Shown: positions 8,201 to 15,873 of the stretch, one piece after another
How positions within the stretch are numbered: position 1 is the stretch's first letter
Layout: each line of letters opens with the position of its first letter
Assembly: GCA_023415275.1 (NCBI GenBank)
Contig: JAEZLJ010000084.1
Span: 1 to 28,452, forward strand
Source of the DNA: Bacteroidota bacterium
Lineage (GTDB): Bacteria > Bacteroidota > Bacteroidia > Chitinophagales > Chitinophagaceae
Direction of reading: 5' to 3'
DNA: 28,452 nucleotides
Made by a program: the position numbers and the translations under genes
The notes under the pieces: model-generated
Seen by the model: the letters and a program-made list of their open reading frames with translations, nothing else
Database searches by the model: none
Told to the model about the DNA's origin: nothing

Positions 8201-8912
8201 ATGTATCACGCGGGTTCATTACTACTCCATAAGTATATCCATTGAAAGCATTACCCGCGAGGTTGTTATTGCCTTTATTGTCTTTCAGACTTATAGATAC
8301 ATCAGCATGGTTGCAATCCGTTTTATTAACTGTATAAGCATCGATCCACCAGCTATAATTCTCTATGGTGATCTTTCTCACCTGCAGACCACCACATGAG
8401 TCCTGGAGTTGAATGGAATATTCGCCTGGAGGTAAACCCGTGAAATTACCAGTAGTGCTTGAGGTGCCAATTTGTGAAGCGGAAGGGGCAATGATAGTAT
8501 AAGTAAAAGGACTTCTTCCAAACTGCTGATTGGTGGTGGAAATGGTTCCGTCATTACCCAGGCATGTAGCATCTGTCTTGACTAGCTGAAAGCGTGGGTC
8601 GGCATAAGTGCCGGGAATATAAACACTGTCTACCTGTTTGTTGCACCCGGTGTACAGATCTTTTACCAGGATGGAATAATATCCGGGAGGTAAGCCTGTG
8701 ATGCTGTTGGAAGAAGTATAAGGTGTATTTATGGTACCCGTTGCCCGGTAATTGTAATTATGCGAACCCCCTGTTACATTGATATCAATAGCACCTGTTG
8801 CTACGCACCTCGATTCATGTACTATATAAGCAATTTGCAGGGAAGCACAATCCTGGGCATGGAGCTTTAATAAAACCAGGAAAAGTAGGATAAGAGTGTA
8901 GAATTTTTTCAT
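5289..8912 (-). CDS. Large T9SS-exported surface protein with SprB-like and six-cysteine repeats
   Basis: This 1207-residue protein has a signal peptide (MKKFYTLILLFLVLLKLHAQ) and a type A T9SS sorting domain at about 1125-1207 (GISIYPNPVKDQLSI ... GLYLLRITNG), so it should be exported by type IX secretion. Residues 35-95 and 115-175 are SprB-like repeats (GGSHNYNYRATG ... ITGLPPGYYSILVKD; FTGLPPGEYSIQLQD). Residues 291-679 hold five tandem units of about 80 residues with an invariant six-Cys pattern. Residues 680-1124 hold further Ig/PKD-like beta segments. The ATG at 8912 is preferred because MKKF gives a canonical signal peptide; an in-frame ATG lies at 8921. Function is probably adhesion or gliding-related, inferred from repeats and export only. 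It is monocistronic and convergent with the DUF2911 gene. Confidence 0.85.
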   Translation of the reverse strand: MKKFYTLILLFLVLLKLHAQDCASLQIAYIVHESRCVATGAIDINVTGGSHNYNYRATGTINTPYTSSNSITGLPPGYYSILVKDLYTGCNKQVDSVYIPGTYADPRFQLVKTDATCLGNDGTISTTNQQFGRSPFTYTIIAPSASQIGTSSTTGNFTGLPPGEYSIQLQDSCGGLQVRKITIENYSWWIDAYTVNKTDCNHADVSISLKDNKGNNNLAGNAFNGYTYGVVMNPRDTLWNTNSSFNITIGTHRNLNLVVKDKCGNIQTRTWTLPATLRPSISGIAITELTCTTFTATVNGQQNLTSPNYCLYDSLNNLLECNATGTFNLLNYGSYCIKTTDACYDTTITNCFVAVRPSPGVDEVVNISNQDCALFTATITGQNNLIDPNYCLYDADSNLLQCNNTGSFPNLAYGSYCIRISNSCTDTIISRCFTATHPIAELTSYSFSANTCSSFDVNVSGNNLYQPLYCLYDSTGIILTCDSTGVFNGLAHGTYCVRAISCADTTAPLCFSSSKPVPSVASWVQVWGRNCNGFSAAIAEQTNLTAPQYCLYNDKDSLLQCNTSGVFPDLAWGSYCIKIKDSCTDSTITRCFTETRPLPMIDTWVQPTNATCNTFTATVTGNNFTDPQYCVLDSLGNTLSCNTTGVFDNLPYAKYCFTVHDGCVDTTMQVCQTFALPRGMNIISSKSCNVGNTNVSIAFANDNGPFQVRIIHPDGSVKCDTVTNSNPFNIQLPALPAGKQYTIVGINGCGQKDTSMLSPNASTIEKNVVVRSKCPSATWVNGAGDMQVTCTSNYYTTQPGIIKKNGVTYFRSFSSRTGDVYTFSDLEPATYIIEYTMQTCNYRLYDTVTVQPYAYPSQGQSAIYQCDNNTLSLGSDMKGGVSPYTYQIIGSTPSTPDITTAVQTSPVFSINTGTVYSLVRLRAVDACGNATLDDVSVLPLQNVSIKASQLCFYKNTTLSIDTVPNATYEWYRKYTSTDSVLVSNDLTYNLPFFEPAQAGEYVCKMNVNNGCLVRYSKFMLDGDCGYAILPVQVQLQGKHKDGVNIISWNINEEKTLSTYIIERKSYGEANFRPLGEIRSSKASGSNYYLFRDEQPGPGSQYRIKLIHKDGHSEYSSIISLSGHTGISIYPNPVKDQLSIAFSGTESGNFKVELFELSGRLVFHTEIRSVVNYTYTYKRSPQEQKGLYLLRITNGNSGVQQTFKLFMQ
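6876..8042 (-). repeat. Five tandem six-cysteine repeats encoded within the surface protein
   Basis: Five units begin at Cys 291, 372, 452, 531 and 612, giving periods of 81, 80, 79 and 81 residues. Each has six cysteines at nearly fixed spacing (in unit 1: 291, 310, 321, 336, 343, 351) and shares motifs such as P-x-YCLYDS, L-x-CN-x-TG-x-F and YGSYCI. At DNA level the units have diverged, so this is an old duplication. Confidence 0.85.
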
Positions 8913-9146
8913 AGGCCACAATTCAGCTTGAAACTCAAGCCCGCTACAGGTTATTGGATAAACAAAGTTGAAAAAAAATGAGGGGAGTTTATAGGGTATA
9001 AATACCCTAAAAGCTGCGTAAATTCTCTATAAGATGTAGCTGGGACGAGCTTTTTGCCTTATTAAGGTCTGCTGGATTGCAATTTCCGTCTGTCGTACGA
9101 GACCTGTTGTAGTTTTGTACTTTCATTGAATATTAACCATTCTTGC
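8913..9146. other. Divergent intergenic region with an 18-bp perfect palindrome
   Basis: This gap separates the divergent surface-protein and glutathione peroxidase genes. It contains TAGGGTA-TAAA-TACCCTA (8992-9009), a perfect 7-bp inverted repeat that could be an operator, and a TAGTTTTG -7 element for the plus-strand gene. I see no gene in it. Confidence 0.45.
9110..9117 (+). promoter_or_regulatory. -7 promoter element for the glutathione peroxidase gene
   Basis: TAGTTTTG matches TAnnTTTG. The expected start site is near 9124, which places the in-frame TTG at 9126 at the very 5' end of the transcript and supports the ATG at 9147. No clear TTG lies at -33. Confidence 0.5.
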
Positions 9147-9731
9147 ATGACACTGAGGCAACGAATATTAAAATGGGTCTATCCCCTGTTGATTTGGATG
9201 GGAAAGGCAAGGGGGGCTCAGCAGATAAAAGAGAATAAAGAGCATAAAATTCCAAAACGTCCTGTCTATGGCATTGAAGTATCCCTGAATCATTCCGGAA
9301 CACTGCCATTAAGCAGTTTGAAAGGCAAAAAGATCCTGGTAGTGAATACTGCCAGTGACTGCGGGTATACCGGCCAGTATGCAGAATTACAGCAACTGTA
9401 CGAAGGAAATAAAGATAAACTGGTTATTATCGGTTTCCCCTCCAATGATTTTAAAGAGCAGGAAAAAGGAAGCGATGAAGAGATCGCACAGTTCTGCCAG
9501 GTAAATTATGGAGTTACTTTTCCGCTGGCTAAAAAAAGTACAGTCATACCAGGAGCATCGCAGCATGCGCTATTTCATTGGCTATCCAAAAAAGATGAAA
9601 ATGGCTGGAATGACAAAGCTCCTTCATGGAATTTTTCAAAGTACCTGCTAAATGAGGAAGGTGTATTGACGCATTATTTTGAACCCTCTGTCTCCCCTTT
9701 ATCCCAGGAAGTGGTCTTTGCCATTAAATAA
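9147..9731 (+). CDS. Glutathione peroxidase-family thiol peroxidase
   Basis: This 194-residue thioredoxin-fold peroxidase reduces hydrogen and organic hydroperoxides. The catalytic tetrad is visible: peroxidatic Cys72 in VNTASDCGYTGQY, Gln105 in FKEQEKG, and Trp161-Asn162 in SWNFSKYLL. The usual FPCNQF block reads FPSNDF, so that cysteine is absent; Cys117 in EIAQFC is the only other late cysteine. As in most bacterial homologues, thioredoxin rather than glutathione is the likely reductant. A hydrophobic stretch KWVYPLLIWMG at about 9-19 could be a short membrane anchor ahead of the domain, which is longer than the usual 160 residues. The ATG at 9147 is preferred over a TTG at 9126. The next gene follows after 5 bases and is probably co-transcribed. 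Confidence 0.9.
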   Translation: MTLRQRILKWVYPLLIWMGKARGAQQIKENKEHKIPKRPVYGIEVSLNHSGTLPLSSLKGKKILVVNTASDCGYTGQYAELQQLYEGNKDKLVIIGFPSNDFKEQEKGSDEEIAQFCQVNYGVTFPLAKKSTVIPGASQHALFHWLSKKDENGWNDKAPSWNFSKYLLNEEGVLTHYFEPSVSPLSQEVVFAIK

Positions 9732-9736
9732 ATAAT

Positions 9737-9985
9737 ATGACTGTAAGCGACTGGATAGGTGCCATTGGTGTAGCCATTACCCTGTTGGCCTATTTCTGTA
9801 TGAGCTTTAAATGGATGTCAGCGCATGGAAAACTGTTCTTCTTTCTCAATACGCTTGGTGCTGCCCTTACCTGTTATGCTTCCTGGTTGATCAACTACTG
9901 GCCCTTTGTAGTACTGGAAGGAACATGGGCCATTGTATCTGCCATTGGGTGGTTCAGGGCAGGAAAAGAAAGGACCACAACTTAG
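9737..9985 (+). CDS. Small membrane protein, CBU_0592 family-like
   Basis: This 82-residue integral membrane protein has about three hydrophobic segments: WIGAIGVAITLLAYFCMSF, KLFFFLNTLGAALTCYASWL and WPFVVLEGTWAIVSAIGWF. The pattern fits the small CBU_0592-type membrane protein family (function unknown). It starts with ATG 5 bases after the peroxidase gene and is likely in its operon. Its stop codon overlaps by 4 bases the stop of the convergent DusB gene (TTAG), so there is no room for a terminator between them. Family name is from memory of the pattern and is moderately sure. Confidence 0.65.
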   Translation: MTVSDWIGAIGVAITLLAYFCMSFKWMSAHGKLFFFLNTLGAALTCYASWLINYWPFVVLEGTWAIVSAIGWFRAGKERTTT

Positions 9986-11016
9986 TCGCAGCTATAGGCC
10001 ATGGAGTCCATATCTACCTGCCGGGGCTTGAATTCATAGCCATCATAATACCGGCTGATCTCTTCCAGCACTTCATGGATCTCAGCTACCTCTGAAATGG
10101 TCACCAGTTTCAGTCGATATTCTTTAATGTTAGGTAATCCCCTTAAATAATTGGTATAATGCCTGCGCATTTCATTGATGCCGGCCTTCATGCCCTTCCA
10201 CTCCACTGAGCGATGCAGGTGTTTTTGAATGACCTCTATCCTTTGCTGAATGGTGGGTGGAGGCAGGTGTTCGCCTGTTTGTAGAAAATGTTTAATCTCG
10301 TTAAAGATCCATGGATAACCAATGGCTGCCCGGCCTATCATGATGCCATCCACGCCATACCGGTTTTTATACAGAAGGGCTTTTTCAGGGGAATCAATAT
10401 CACCATTGCCAAAAATGGGGATCTGTATGCGTGGATTGTCTTTCACTGCAGCAATAGGGTCCCAGTTAGCAGTGCCCTTGTATAACTGGCAGCGGGTACG
10501 ACCATGGATGGACAGCGCTTTAATGCCCACATCTTGTAGCCGTTCTGCCACTTCGCCTATATTAATAGAGGCATCGTCCCAGCCCAGGCGGGTTTTTACA
10601 GTAACAGGCAGTGAGGAAGAATTGACAACTGCCCCGGTAAGCCTTACCATCAGGTCTATGTCTTTTAACACGGCCGCACCAGCTCCCTTGGTAACCACCT
10701 TTTTAACAGGGCAACCAAAATTAATATCCAGGAGATCCGGGTTCACAGCGTCGACGATGCGCGCGCTCAGGGCCATAGCTTCTTCATCACCACCAAAGAT
10801 CTGTATGCCCACAGGACGTTCATTATCGAAAATATCCAGCTTCTGCCTGCTCTTGATGGCATCCCTGATCAGACCTTCACTGCTAATGAATTCAGTGTAC
10901 ATCAGGTCGGCCCCGTTGGATTTGCACACAGCCCTGAATGGCGGATCGCTGACATCCTCCATAGGGGCAAGGAGTAATGGAAACTCCGGCAGTGATATGT
11001 TATCAATTTTTACCAA
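9982..11016 (-). CDS. dusB: tRNA-dihydrouridine synthase DusB
   Basis: This 344-residue FMN enzyme reduces uridine to dihydrouridine in the tRNA D-loop with NADPH. The TIM-barrel motifs are all present: LLLAPMEDVSDPPFR near residue 14, DINFGCPVKKVV with catalytic Cys102, SIHGRTRCQLYKG, the FMN-phosphate block IPIFGNGDI, and GIMIGRAAIGYPWIF. The C-terminal helical tRNA-binding domain (MRRHYTNYLRGLPNIKEYRLKL, about 285-306) fits the DusB/NifR3 subfamily. The start is TTG at 11016, giving MVKIDNISLPEFP, which is where the family normally begins; no in-frame ATG is available before the essential APMEDV block. A TAATTTTG -7 element lies upstream. Confidence 0.93.
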   Translation of the reverse strand: MVKIDNISLPEFPLLLAPMEDVSDPPFRAVCKSNGADLMYTEFISSEGLIRDAIKSRQKLDIFDNERPVGIQIFGGDEEAMALSARIVDAVNPDLLDINFGCPVKKVVTKGAGAAVLKDIDLMVRLTGAVVNSSSLPVTVKTRLGWDDASINIGEVAERLQDVGIKALSIHGRTRCQLYKGTANWDPIAAVKDNPRIQIPIFGNGDIDSPEKALLYKNRYGVDGIMIGRAAIGYPWIFNEIKHFLQTGEHLPPPTIQQRIEVIQKHLHRSVEWKGMKAGINEMRRHYTNYLRGLPNIKEYRLKLVTISEVAEIHEVLEEISRYYDGYEFKPRQVDMDSMAYSCD

Positions 11017-11085
11017 ACCAAATCTCTTTGATCAATCAGGGCTTATCTTGCAGCTTTACATTCCCGGGAAAATAAGCCAGGGCAG

Positions 11086-11093
11086 CAAAATTA
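11086..11093 (-). promoter_or_regulatory. -7 promoter element for dusB
   Basis: TAATTTTG on the minus strand matches TAnnTTTG. It predicts a leader of about 60 nt before the TTG start of dusB. It lies in the 98-bp divergent gap shared with the CPBP protease gene. No TTG is at the ideal -33 distance. Confidence 0.45.
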
Positions 11094-11114
11094 CAATTAT
11101 GAAAGCGAGGAGCT

Positions 11115-12071
11115 ATGCAAACATATCTTAAATCACGGCCGGTATGGATACAATTGATCTTATTCATAGGAATGGCATTTGGCCTTTTCCTCGTTTTCAC
11201 CATCATCGGTACTGCCATACTGACTAATATTACAGGTATCAGCTTGTTGCAGCTCCAGGATGTGGGTAAATGGGATACCAACAATCCGAACATGATCCTT
11301 TTTATCAGGGGAATGCTGCTTACCCAATTCCTGGGTTTATTTCTCATCCCAAGCCTGCTGTTTGGATACTTCTCCGACCCTTCACCAGCCAAATACCTGG
11401 GTCTGAAAAGTCCTTATAGTAGTATTTACTGGCTTCTTGGCATCACTGCTCTCCTTGTTTCCTATCCTTTTGTAGAATACTCCGGTTTACTGAATCAAAA
11501 AATGGCTATCGGTGGCGAAGCTCAGAAATGGATGAAAAGTATGGAGGAAGATGCGGCCAGGCAGATCCAGTTCATGCTAAGCAAGCATACCATAAAAGAA
11601 CTATTATTGAACCTGGTGTTCATATCGGTTTTTGCAGGCATAGGCGAGGAACTGTTCTTCAGGGGCGTATTGCAAAGACTATTTATCAAGCTGACCAAAA
11701 GTCCATGGGTGGGGATCATCATTACCGCTATCCTTTTCTCGGGATTCCATTTCCAGTTCTTTGGATTCCTGCCACGCCTGTTACTGGGCGTATTGCTGGG
11801 GGTTATCTATTGGTATAGCGGCAGCCTATGGACCGCTATTCTGGCGCATTTTCTTTACGATGCCCTGGTAATAGTAGTGGTGTACCTGCATCCTGAGATG
11901 GTCAAAGACCCTAATACCACACTTGTCAATCCAGCACAAATGGGTATCATGGCTTTGTTAAGTGTGGGTCTTACCTGCCTGGTAGTGTGGCAAATGGCCA
12001 AAAAGTCGCAAAGTAGCTATGAGCAGGTATATAAAGATGATGAAGTATCAAAAGACGAACTTAGCTTTTAA
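11115..12071 (+). CDS. CPBP family intramembrane glutamic protease
   Basis: This 318-residue polytopic membrane protein has the three motifs of the CPBP (CAAX protease/bacteriocin-processing, Rce1-like) family: GEELFFRGVLQRLF with Glu178-Glu179 and Arg183, FSGFHFQF with His212, and AHFLYDA with His245 and Asp249. About eight hydrophobic segments surround them. A good ribosome-binding site GAGGAG ends a few bases before the ATG, which is unusual in this window where most genes lack one. cdsA starts 5 bases after its stop, so the two are probably one operon linked to membrane biogenesis. The substrate is unknown; in bacteria such proteins act in peptide maturation, self-immunity or membrane stress. 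Confidence 0.88.
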   Translation: MQTYLKSRPVWIQLILFIGMAFGLFLVFTIIGTAILTNITGISLLQLQDVGKWDTNNPNMILFIRGMLLTQFLGLFLIPSLLFGYFSDPSPAKYLGLKSPYSSIYWLLGITALLVSYPFVEYSGLLNQKMAIGGEAQKWMKSMEEDAARQIQFMLSKHTIKELLLNLVFISVFAGIGEELFFRGVLQRLFIKLTKSPWVGIIITAILFSGFHFQFFGFLPRLLLGVLLGVIYWYSGSLWTAILAHFLYDALVIVVVYLHPEMVKDPNTTLVNPAQMGIMALLSVGLTCLVVWQMAKKSQSSYEQVYKDDEVSKDELSF

Positions 12072-12076
12072 GTATT

Positions 12077-12940
12077 ATGGCATTTAACTGGCAGACATTT
12101 AAGACAAGGGCATTAACGGCCATTGTTTTTGTAGTGATCATGATGGGTGGTTTGTTGTACAACCGCTGGTCTTTTTTTCTCTTATTTACTGTAGTGCATT
12201 TCGGTGGCTGGCTGGAATACCAAAAGCTGGTAACCAAATTCAATCCTGAATATGACAGGATCATTCCCGTGCACAGGTATGGCATCATGATAGCAGGTTG
12301 GTGCCTTATGCTTTTTTTCTCCAATGATACCCTGGCTGTGGGCCCTGTAATACTATCTCAAGTAGGCTTTTGGCTCGGTATTGCTTTTATGATCTTACTG
12401 CCTTTGATCATGATGCTGGAATCCAAACAGGTATTTCTTAAAAACATCTTCTATTCCATTTTTGGTATTCTATACATATCACTGCCACTGGCATTGATGG
12501 TCGACCTCAGAACAAGGTGGGATGAAAATCTCTATCAATACTCCATGACCATACCCTTGCTGGTAATATTTTCATTATGGATCAATGATACTATGGCCTA
12601 TATAGTTGGTTCCCTGATCGGCAAAACTCCTTTGTCAAAGGTGTCACCCAAAAAAACATGGGAAGGCACATCAGGTGGCGTCATTCTTACTGTGATCGTC
12701 ATTAGCCTGCTGGCTTATTTTACTAAAAGATTGCCTGTAGTGGATGCTGCAATTATGGCGGCCCTGGCTGCTGTAACCGGCACCATTGGCGACCTGTTTG
12801 AAAGTAAATTAAAAAGAATGGCAGGGGTGAAGGACAGTGGTGCTATCATGCCTGGTCATGGTGGATTCCTTGATCGATTTGATTCAATTTTATTTGCTGC
12901 AGTAGCAGTATGGTTCTATGCAGACTTTTTTGTTCATTAA
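12077..12940 (+). CDS. cdsA: Phosphatidate cytidylyltransferase
   Basis: This 287-residue integral membrane enzyme makes CDP-diacylglycerol from phosphatidic acid and CTP, the branch point of phospholipid synthesis. The CDS signature is complete at the C terminus: KVSPKKTWEG, GTIGDLFESKLKR and then KDSGAIMPGHGGFLDRFDS. About seven or eight membrane segments precede and separate these. Length is normal. The ATG at 12077 follows the CPBP protease gene by 5 bases. In many Bacteroidota a phosphatidylserine decarboxylase gene follows cdsA; here it is followed by an apparently empty 309-base gap. Confidence 0.94.
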   Translation: MAFNWQTFKTRALTAIVFVVIMMGGLLYNRWSFFLLFTVVHFGGWLEYQKLVTKFNPEYDRIIPVHRYGIMIAGWCLMLFFSNDTLAVGPVILSQVGFWLGIAFMILLPLIMMLESKQVFLKNIFYSIFGILYISLPLALMVDLRTRWDENLYQYSMTIPLLVIFSLWINDTMAYIVGSLIGKTPLSKVSPKKTWEGTSGGVILTVIVISLLAYFTKRLPVVDAAIMAALAAVTGTIGDLFESKLKRMAGVKDSGAIMPGHGGFLDRFDSILFAAVAVWFYADFFVH

Positions 12941-13249
12941 TAACTTCATAATTGACTTCCGCACCTAACAACTATTGCATCGTACCTGGTATTAATACTT
13001 GAATAAAGCTGTTCGAGTAAGTCTCCGATACAGGAATAAAGTAGAAATAACCATATCTGCCTTTCATTGATTTAGTAATTATACCAAGGCCATTTAGTGG
13101 TAGTACTCCATTTTTTTTGGGCACTATGATTTTATAAAATAGCCCTTTAAATTAGCTCTCAGAAGCAATGTGATGAAGCAGTTTTTCACATTTGCCCTTG
13201 GAGAGATCCTAGAAGGTAAGCTTCGTGTAAAATCCTAAATCCAATCCCT
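12941..13249. other. 309-base gap, mostly featureless, with a possible gene remnant
   Basis: I see no RNA gene, terminator or consensus promoter. The only structure is a minus-strand open frame (12972-13124, listed separately) with protein-like composition. Confidence 0.5.
12972..13124 (-). pseudogene. Possible remnant or small ORF of 50 codons
   Basis: From a GTG at 13124 the minus strand reads VPKKNGVLPLNGLG, then KGRYGYFYFIPVSETYSNSF and IQVLIPGTMQ, ending in TAG. The frame stays open a further 10 or so codons upstream to a TAA. The aromatic-rich, beta-like composition looks like a decayed end of a protein gene, but there is no ATG at the start, no ribosome-binding site and no recognised family. 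It could equally be chance. Confidence 0.2.
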
Positions 13250-13945
13250 ATGAACTGGAATACCATTATTGGTGTTGCCGCTACTATCAGTATGTTCGTA
13301 CCGGCTTTCGCCATCATCTATAACAAGCTCTATCAGCACCGCAGCCTGGCCGCATTACTCATTTCCCTGTTATCTACCGGCATCTACAATCTTTTTTCAG
13401 AGAACATCATTCCCGCTTCACCTAAATTCCTGGATGTATTTGCAGTCATTAACAACTACCTGGATATTCCGTTGATGTTGACAGCTCTTTTATTTTTCTG
13501 TCCCATCAAGCAGAAACAAAGAGCTGTGCACATTGTTACAGGTATATATGTGGCTTACGAGATCGTTATCGCATGCATCTTTGGACTGAGCCCTAAAGCC
13601 ATAGTCTATATCATGGGTCCAGGTTTGGCATTGATACTTATTTATACCTTTTATCTTTTCATCAGGCATATCCGAATCACCGTAGAATTTGGTAAAAATG
13701 CCGGCAGGACACTCATGCTGGTGGCCATATTGTTTGCCTATGGCTGTTATGCACTCATTTATTATTTCTATTACATACAACTAACACCAGCAGTGGCTGA
13801 TGTTTTCCTGTTATACTTTATTTCCACCTTTGTTTCTTCAGTATTAATGACCATCGGTTTACAAATGATCAAGAACCGCATGAAACAACTGAAGGAAGTA
13901 AGAAATACCAGGCGGGAACTGGCTATCTTCTTTGGTAACGGTTAG
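13250..13945 (+). CDS. Multi-pass membrane protein of unknown function
   Basis: This 231-residue protein has about seven hydrophobic segments, among them IIGVAATISMFVPAFAIIY, LAALLISLLSTGIYNLF, IYVAYEIVIACIFGL, IYIMGPGLALILIY-like and VFLLYFISTFVSSVLMTIGL. The C terminus is cytoplasmic and basic (MIKNRMKQLKEVRNTRREL). The layout of seven helices plus a short tail resembles small membrane sensor or scaffold proteins, but no catalytic motif or family is recognised. The ATG at 13250 gives a natural first membrane segment. It stands alone, with a strong convergent terminator downstream. Confidence 0.7.
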   Translation: MNWNTIIGVAATISMFVPAFAIIYNKLYQHRSLAALLISLLSTGIYNLFSENIIPASPKFLDVFAVINNYLDIPLMLTALLFFCPIKQKQRAVHIVTGIYVAYEIVIACIFGLSPKAIVYIMGPGLALILIYTFYLFIRHIRITVEFGKNAGRTLMLVAILFAYGCYALIYYFYYIQLTPAVADVFLLYFISTFVSSVLMTIGLQMIKNRMKQLKEVRNTRRELAIFFGNG

Positions 13946-13970
13946 TGTAATTAATAAAGGTTTGATATAA

Positions 13971-14009
13971 GAAAGGATAATGAAGTGTTAGCAGCTTCAT
14001 TATCCTTTC
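13971..14009. terminator. Strong bidirectional terminator
   Basis: A 15-bp perfect stem GAAAGGATAATGAAG/CTTCATTATCCTTTC (13971-13985 with 13995-14009), loop TGTTAGCAG, lies between two convergent genes. On the minus strand it is followed by TTATATC, on the plus strand by AACGTTTTA. Confidence 0.75.
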
Positions 14010-14023
14010 AACGTTTTATACAC

Positions 14024-15805
14024 TTAGAAAGAGTATTTTCTATTACTTATCAGCTTATCGGCAATACGCCTGCGGGCATCCTTTGTGTTGAATGGAGCTG
14101 TCTTGGTAAATCGCTTAAGCCCCATCAGGATCATTCTTTGTTCATCACCATCTGCAAAGGAATTGATCGCATCTTTTCCATTCTTGTTGATGCGGTCTGC
14201 TGCATCGTTCAGGAAGCAATTCAGCATATCTGTATAGATCGAATGGGAAATGCCTAGCTCAGCCAGCTTTCTTACCCGCAACAAAAGACTTTCGGCGACA
14301 TAGGTATCGATGGCCATGTCGGCAATGTTCATCAGTATCTCCTGCTCTTTTTCTAACTGCATCATTAATTTTTGAGCAGCAGCTCCTGCTGTCAGTAATA
14401 CAGCCTTCTTGAAGTTGTTCACCAGTTTAAGTTCCTGTGCAAAAGGCGTTTCATCTTCTGCGCCAAAATCAGGTATGCTCATTAATTCCTGCGAAACCTT
14501 CATAGCTGCGCCCATGATATTTAACCTGCCCTGCATGGCACGCTTTAATGTCATATCTACAGTCAGCAGCCTGTTGATCTCGTTGGTGCCCTCATATATT
14601 CGGTTGATGCGGCTGTCGCGGTAAGCCCTGGATATATCATATTCTGCACTGAAACCATTACCGCCATGTATCTGTACACCCTCATCTACCACGAAGTCCA
14701 GCACTTCACTACCGTTGACTTTAAGTATTGCACATTCAATGGCATATTCTTCAGCAGCACCCAATAAAGCTTCATTAAAAGGTTTACCGCTTTCAAGCAG
14801 TTCCTTTTCTTTGTCGTCTATGAGTTGTGCAGTGCGATATAAAGAGCTTTCACATGCAAAAACCTGTATGGCCATTTCTGCCAGCTTGTGCTTAATGGCT
14901 CCGAAGTTGGCTATGGATGTTTTAAACTGCTCTCTTGTAATTGCATATTCCACGGAACTGCTGGTAGCTCTCTTGGCACCACCTAATGCAGCAGCACATA
15001 ATTTCAAACGGCCAATGTTCAATATATTGAAAGCGATCTTATGTCCCTTGCCAATCTCACCCAGCACATTCTCCACTGGCACCTTGCAATCCTGGAAGTA
15101 TAATTGAACCGTAGAAGAACCCTTGATACCCATTTTGTGTTCTTCAGGTCCTTGTGTGAACCCTTCAAAACCTCTTTCCACAATGAAGCCGGTGAATTTG
15201 TCACCATCCACTTTGGCAAATACAGTATAGATATCAGCAAAACCACCATTGGTGATCCAGCATTTCTGTCCATTTAAGATGTAGTACTTACCATCTTCAC
15301 TCAGGCGGGCTGTGGTCTTGGCGCCTAATGCATCACTCCCGCTGTTGGGCTCTGTAAGGCCATAAGCACCGGTCCATTCACCGCTGATAAGTTTGGGTAT
15401 ATACTTTTGTTTCTGTTCTTCATTGCCAAAATAGAGTATGGGTAATGTGCCTATGCCTGTATGGGCTGAAACAGCTACAGAAAATGAATGTCCCGCACCC
15501 AGGTATTCATTGACAATAGTGGAAGTGACAAAATCTTTTCCCAGTCCACCATATTCTTCAGGAAATGAGGTTGACAGTAATCCCTGCTCACCTGCTTTTT
15601 GTAAAAGAGAGCGCATCAGGCCTGGCTCCATGCTATCTATACGGTCTAATATGGGCATCACTTCCATGTCGAGGAACTGGTTGCACATATCCCCGATCAT
15701 CTTCTGCTCTTCAGAAAATTCTTCGGGTATAAAACTGGCGGCAGGCTCAGTCTCCCTGATCAGCCATTCCCCGCCTTTCAAAGCTTTGTTGGTAAGTGTT
15801 TCCAT
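14024..15805 (-). CDS. Acyl-CoA dehydrogenase with C-terminal extension (VLCAD/FadE-like)
   Basis: This 593-residue FAD enzyme introduces the alpha-beta double bond in fatty acyl-CoA, the first step of beta-oxidation. Seen motifs are AYGLTEPNSGSD (147-158) and WITNG (183-187), which bind FAD and substrate, QIHGGNGF (378-385) and the catalytic-base block RIYEGTNEI with Glu405. The core ends near residue 430; the remaining 160 helical residues form the extension typical of very-long-chain (VLCAD/ACAD9-like) dehydrogenases. The gene lies 68 bases downstream of a MarR regulator on the same strand, a pairing that suggests lipid-responsive control. The partner thiolase and hydratase genes often found in such clusters are not in the window. 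Confidence 0.93.
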   Translation of the reverse strand: METLTNKALKGGEWLIRETEPAASFIPEEFSEEQKMIGDMCNQFLDMEVMPILDRIDSMEPGLMRSLLQKAGEQGLLSTSFPEEYGGLGKDFVTSTIVNEYLGAGHSFSVAVSAHTGIGTLPILYFGNEEQKQKYIPKLISGEWTGAYGLTEPNSGSDALGAKTTARLSEDGKYYILNGQKCWITNGGFADIYTVFAKVDGDKFTGFIVERGFEGFTQGPEEHKMGIKGSSTVQLYFQDCKVPVENVLGEIGKGHKIAFNILNIGRLKLCAAALGGAKRATSSSVEYAITREQFKTSIANFGAIKHKLAEMAIQVFACESSLYRTAQLIDDKEKELLESGKPFNEALLGAAEEYAIECAILKVNGSEVLDFVVDEGVQIHGGNGFSAEYDISRAYRDSRINRIYEGTNEINRLLTVDMTLKRAMQGRLNIMGAAMKVSQELMSIPDFGAEDETPFAQELKLVNNFKKAVLLTAGAAAQKLMMQLEKEQEILMNIADMAIDTYVAESLLLRVRKLAELGISHSIYTDMLNCFLNDAADRINKNGKDAINSFADGDEQRMILMGLKRFTKTAPFNTKDARRRIADKLISNRKYSF

Positions 15806-15873
15806 AATAGAAAGTTTATGTTTGATAGTTAAAGGGTTTCAAGGGTTCCCGGATCAATGATTATTGTTAGCGG

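Noticed and set aside
10322..11131. Plus-strand open frame of 269 codons opposite dusB
   Set aside because: It is the antisense shadow of a well-supported dusB gene and shows low-complexity Ser/Pro/Arg composition.
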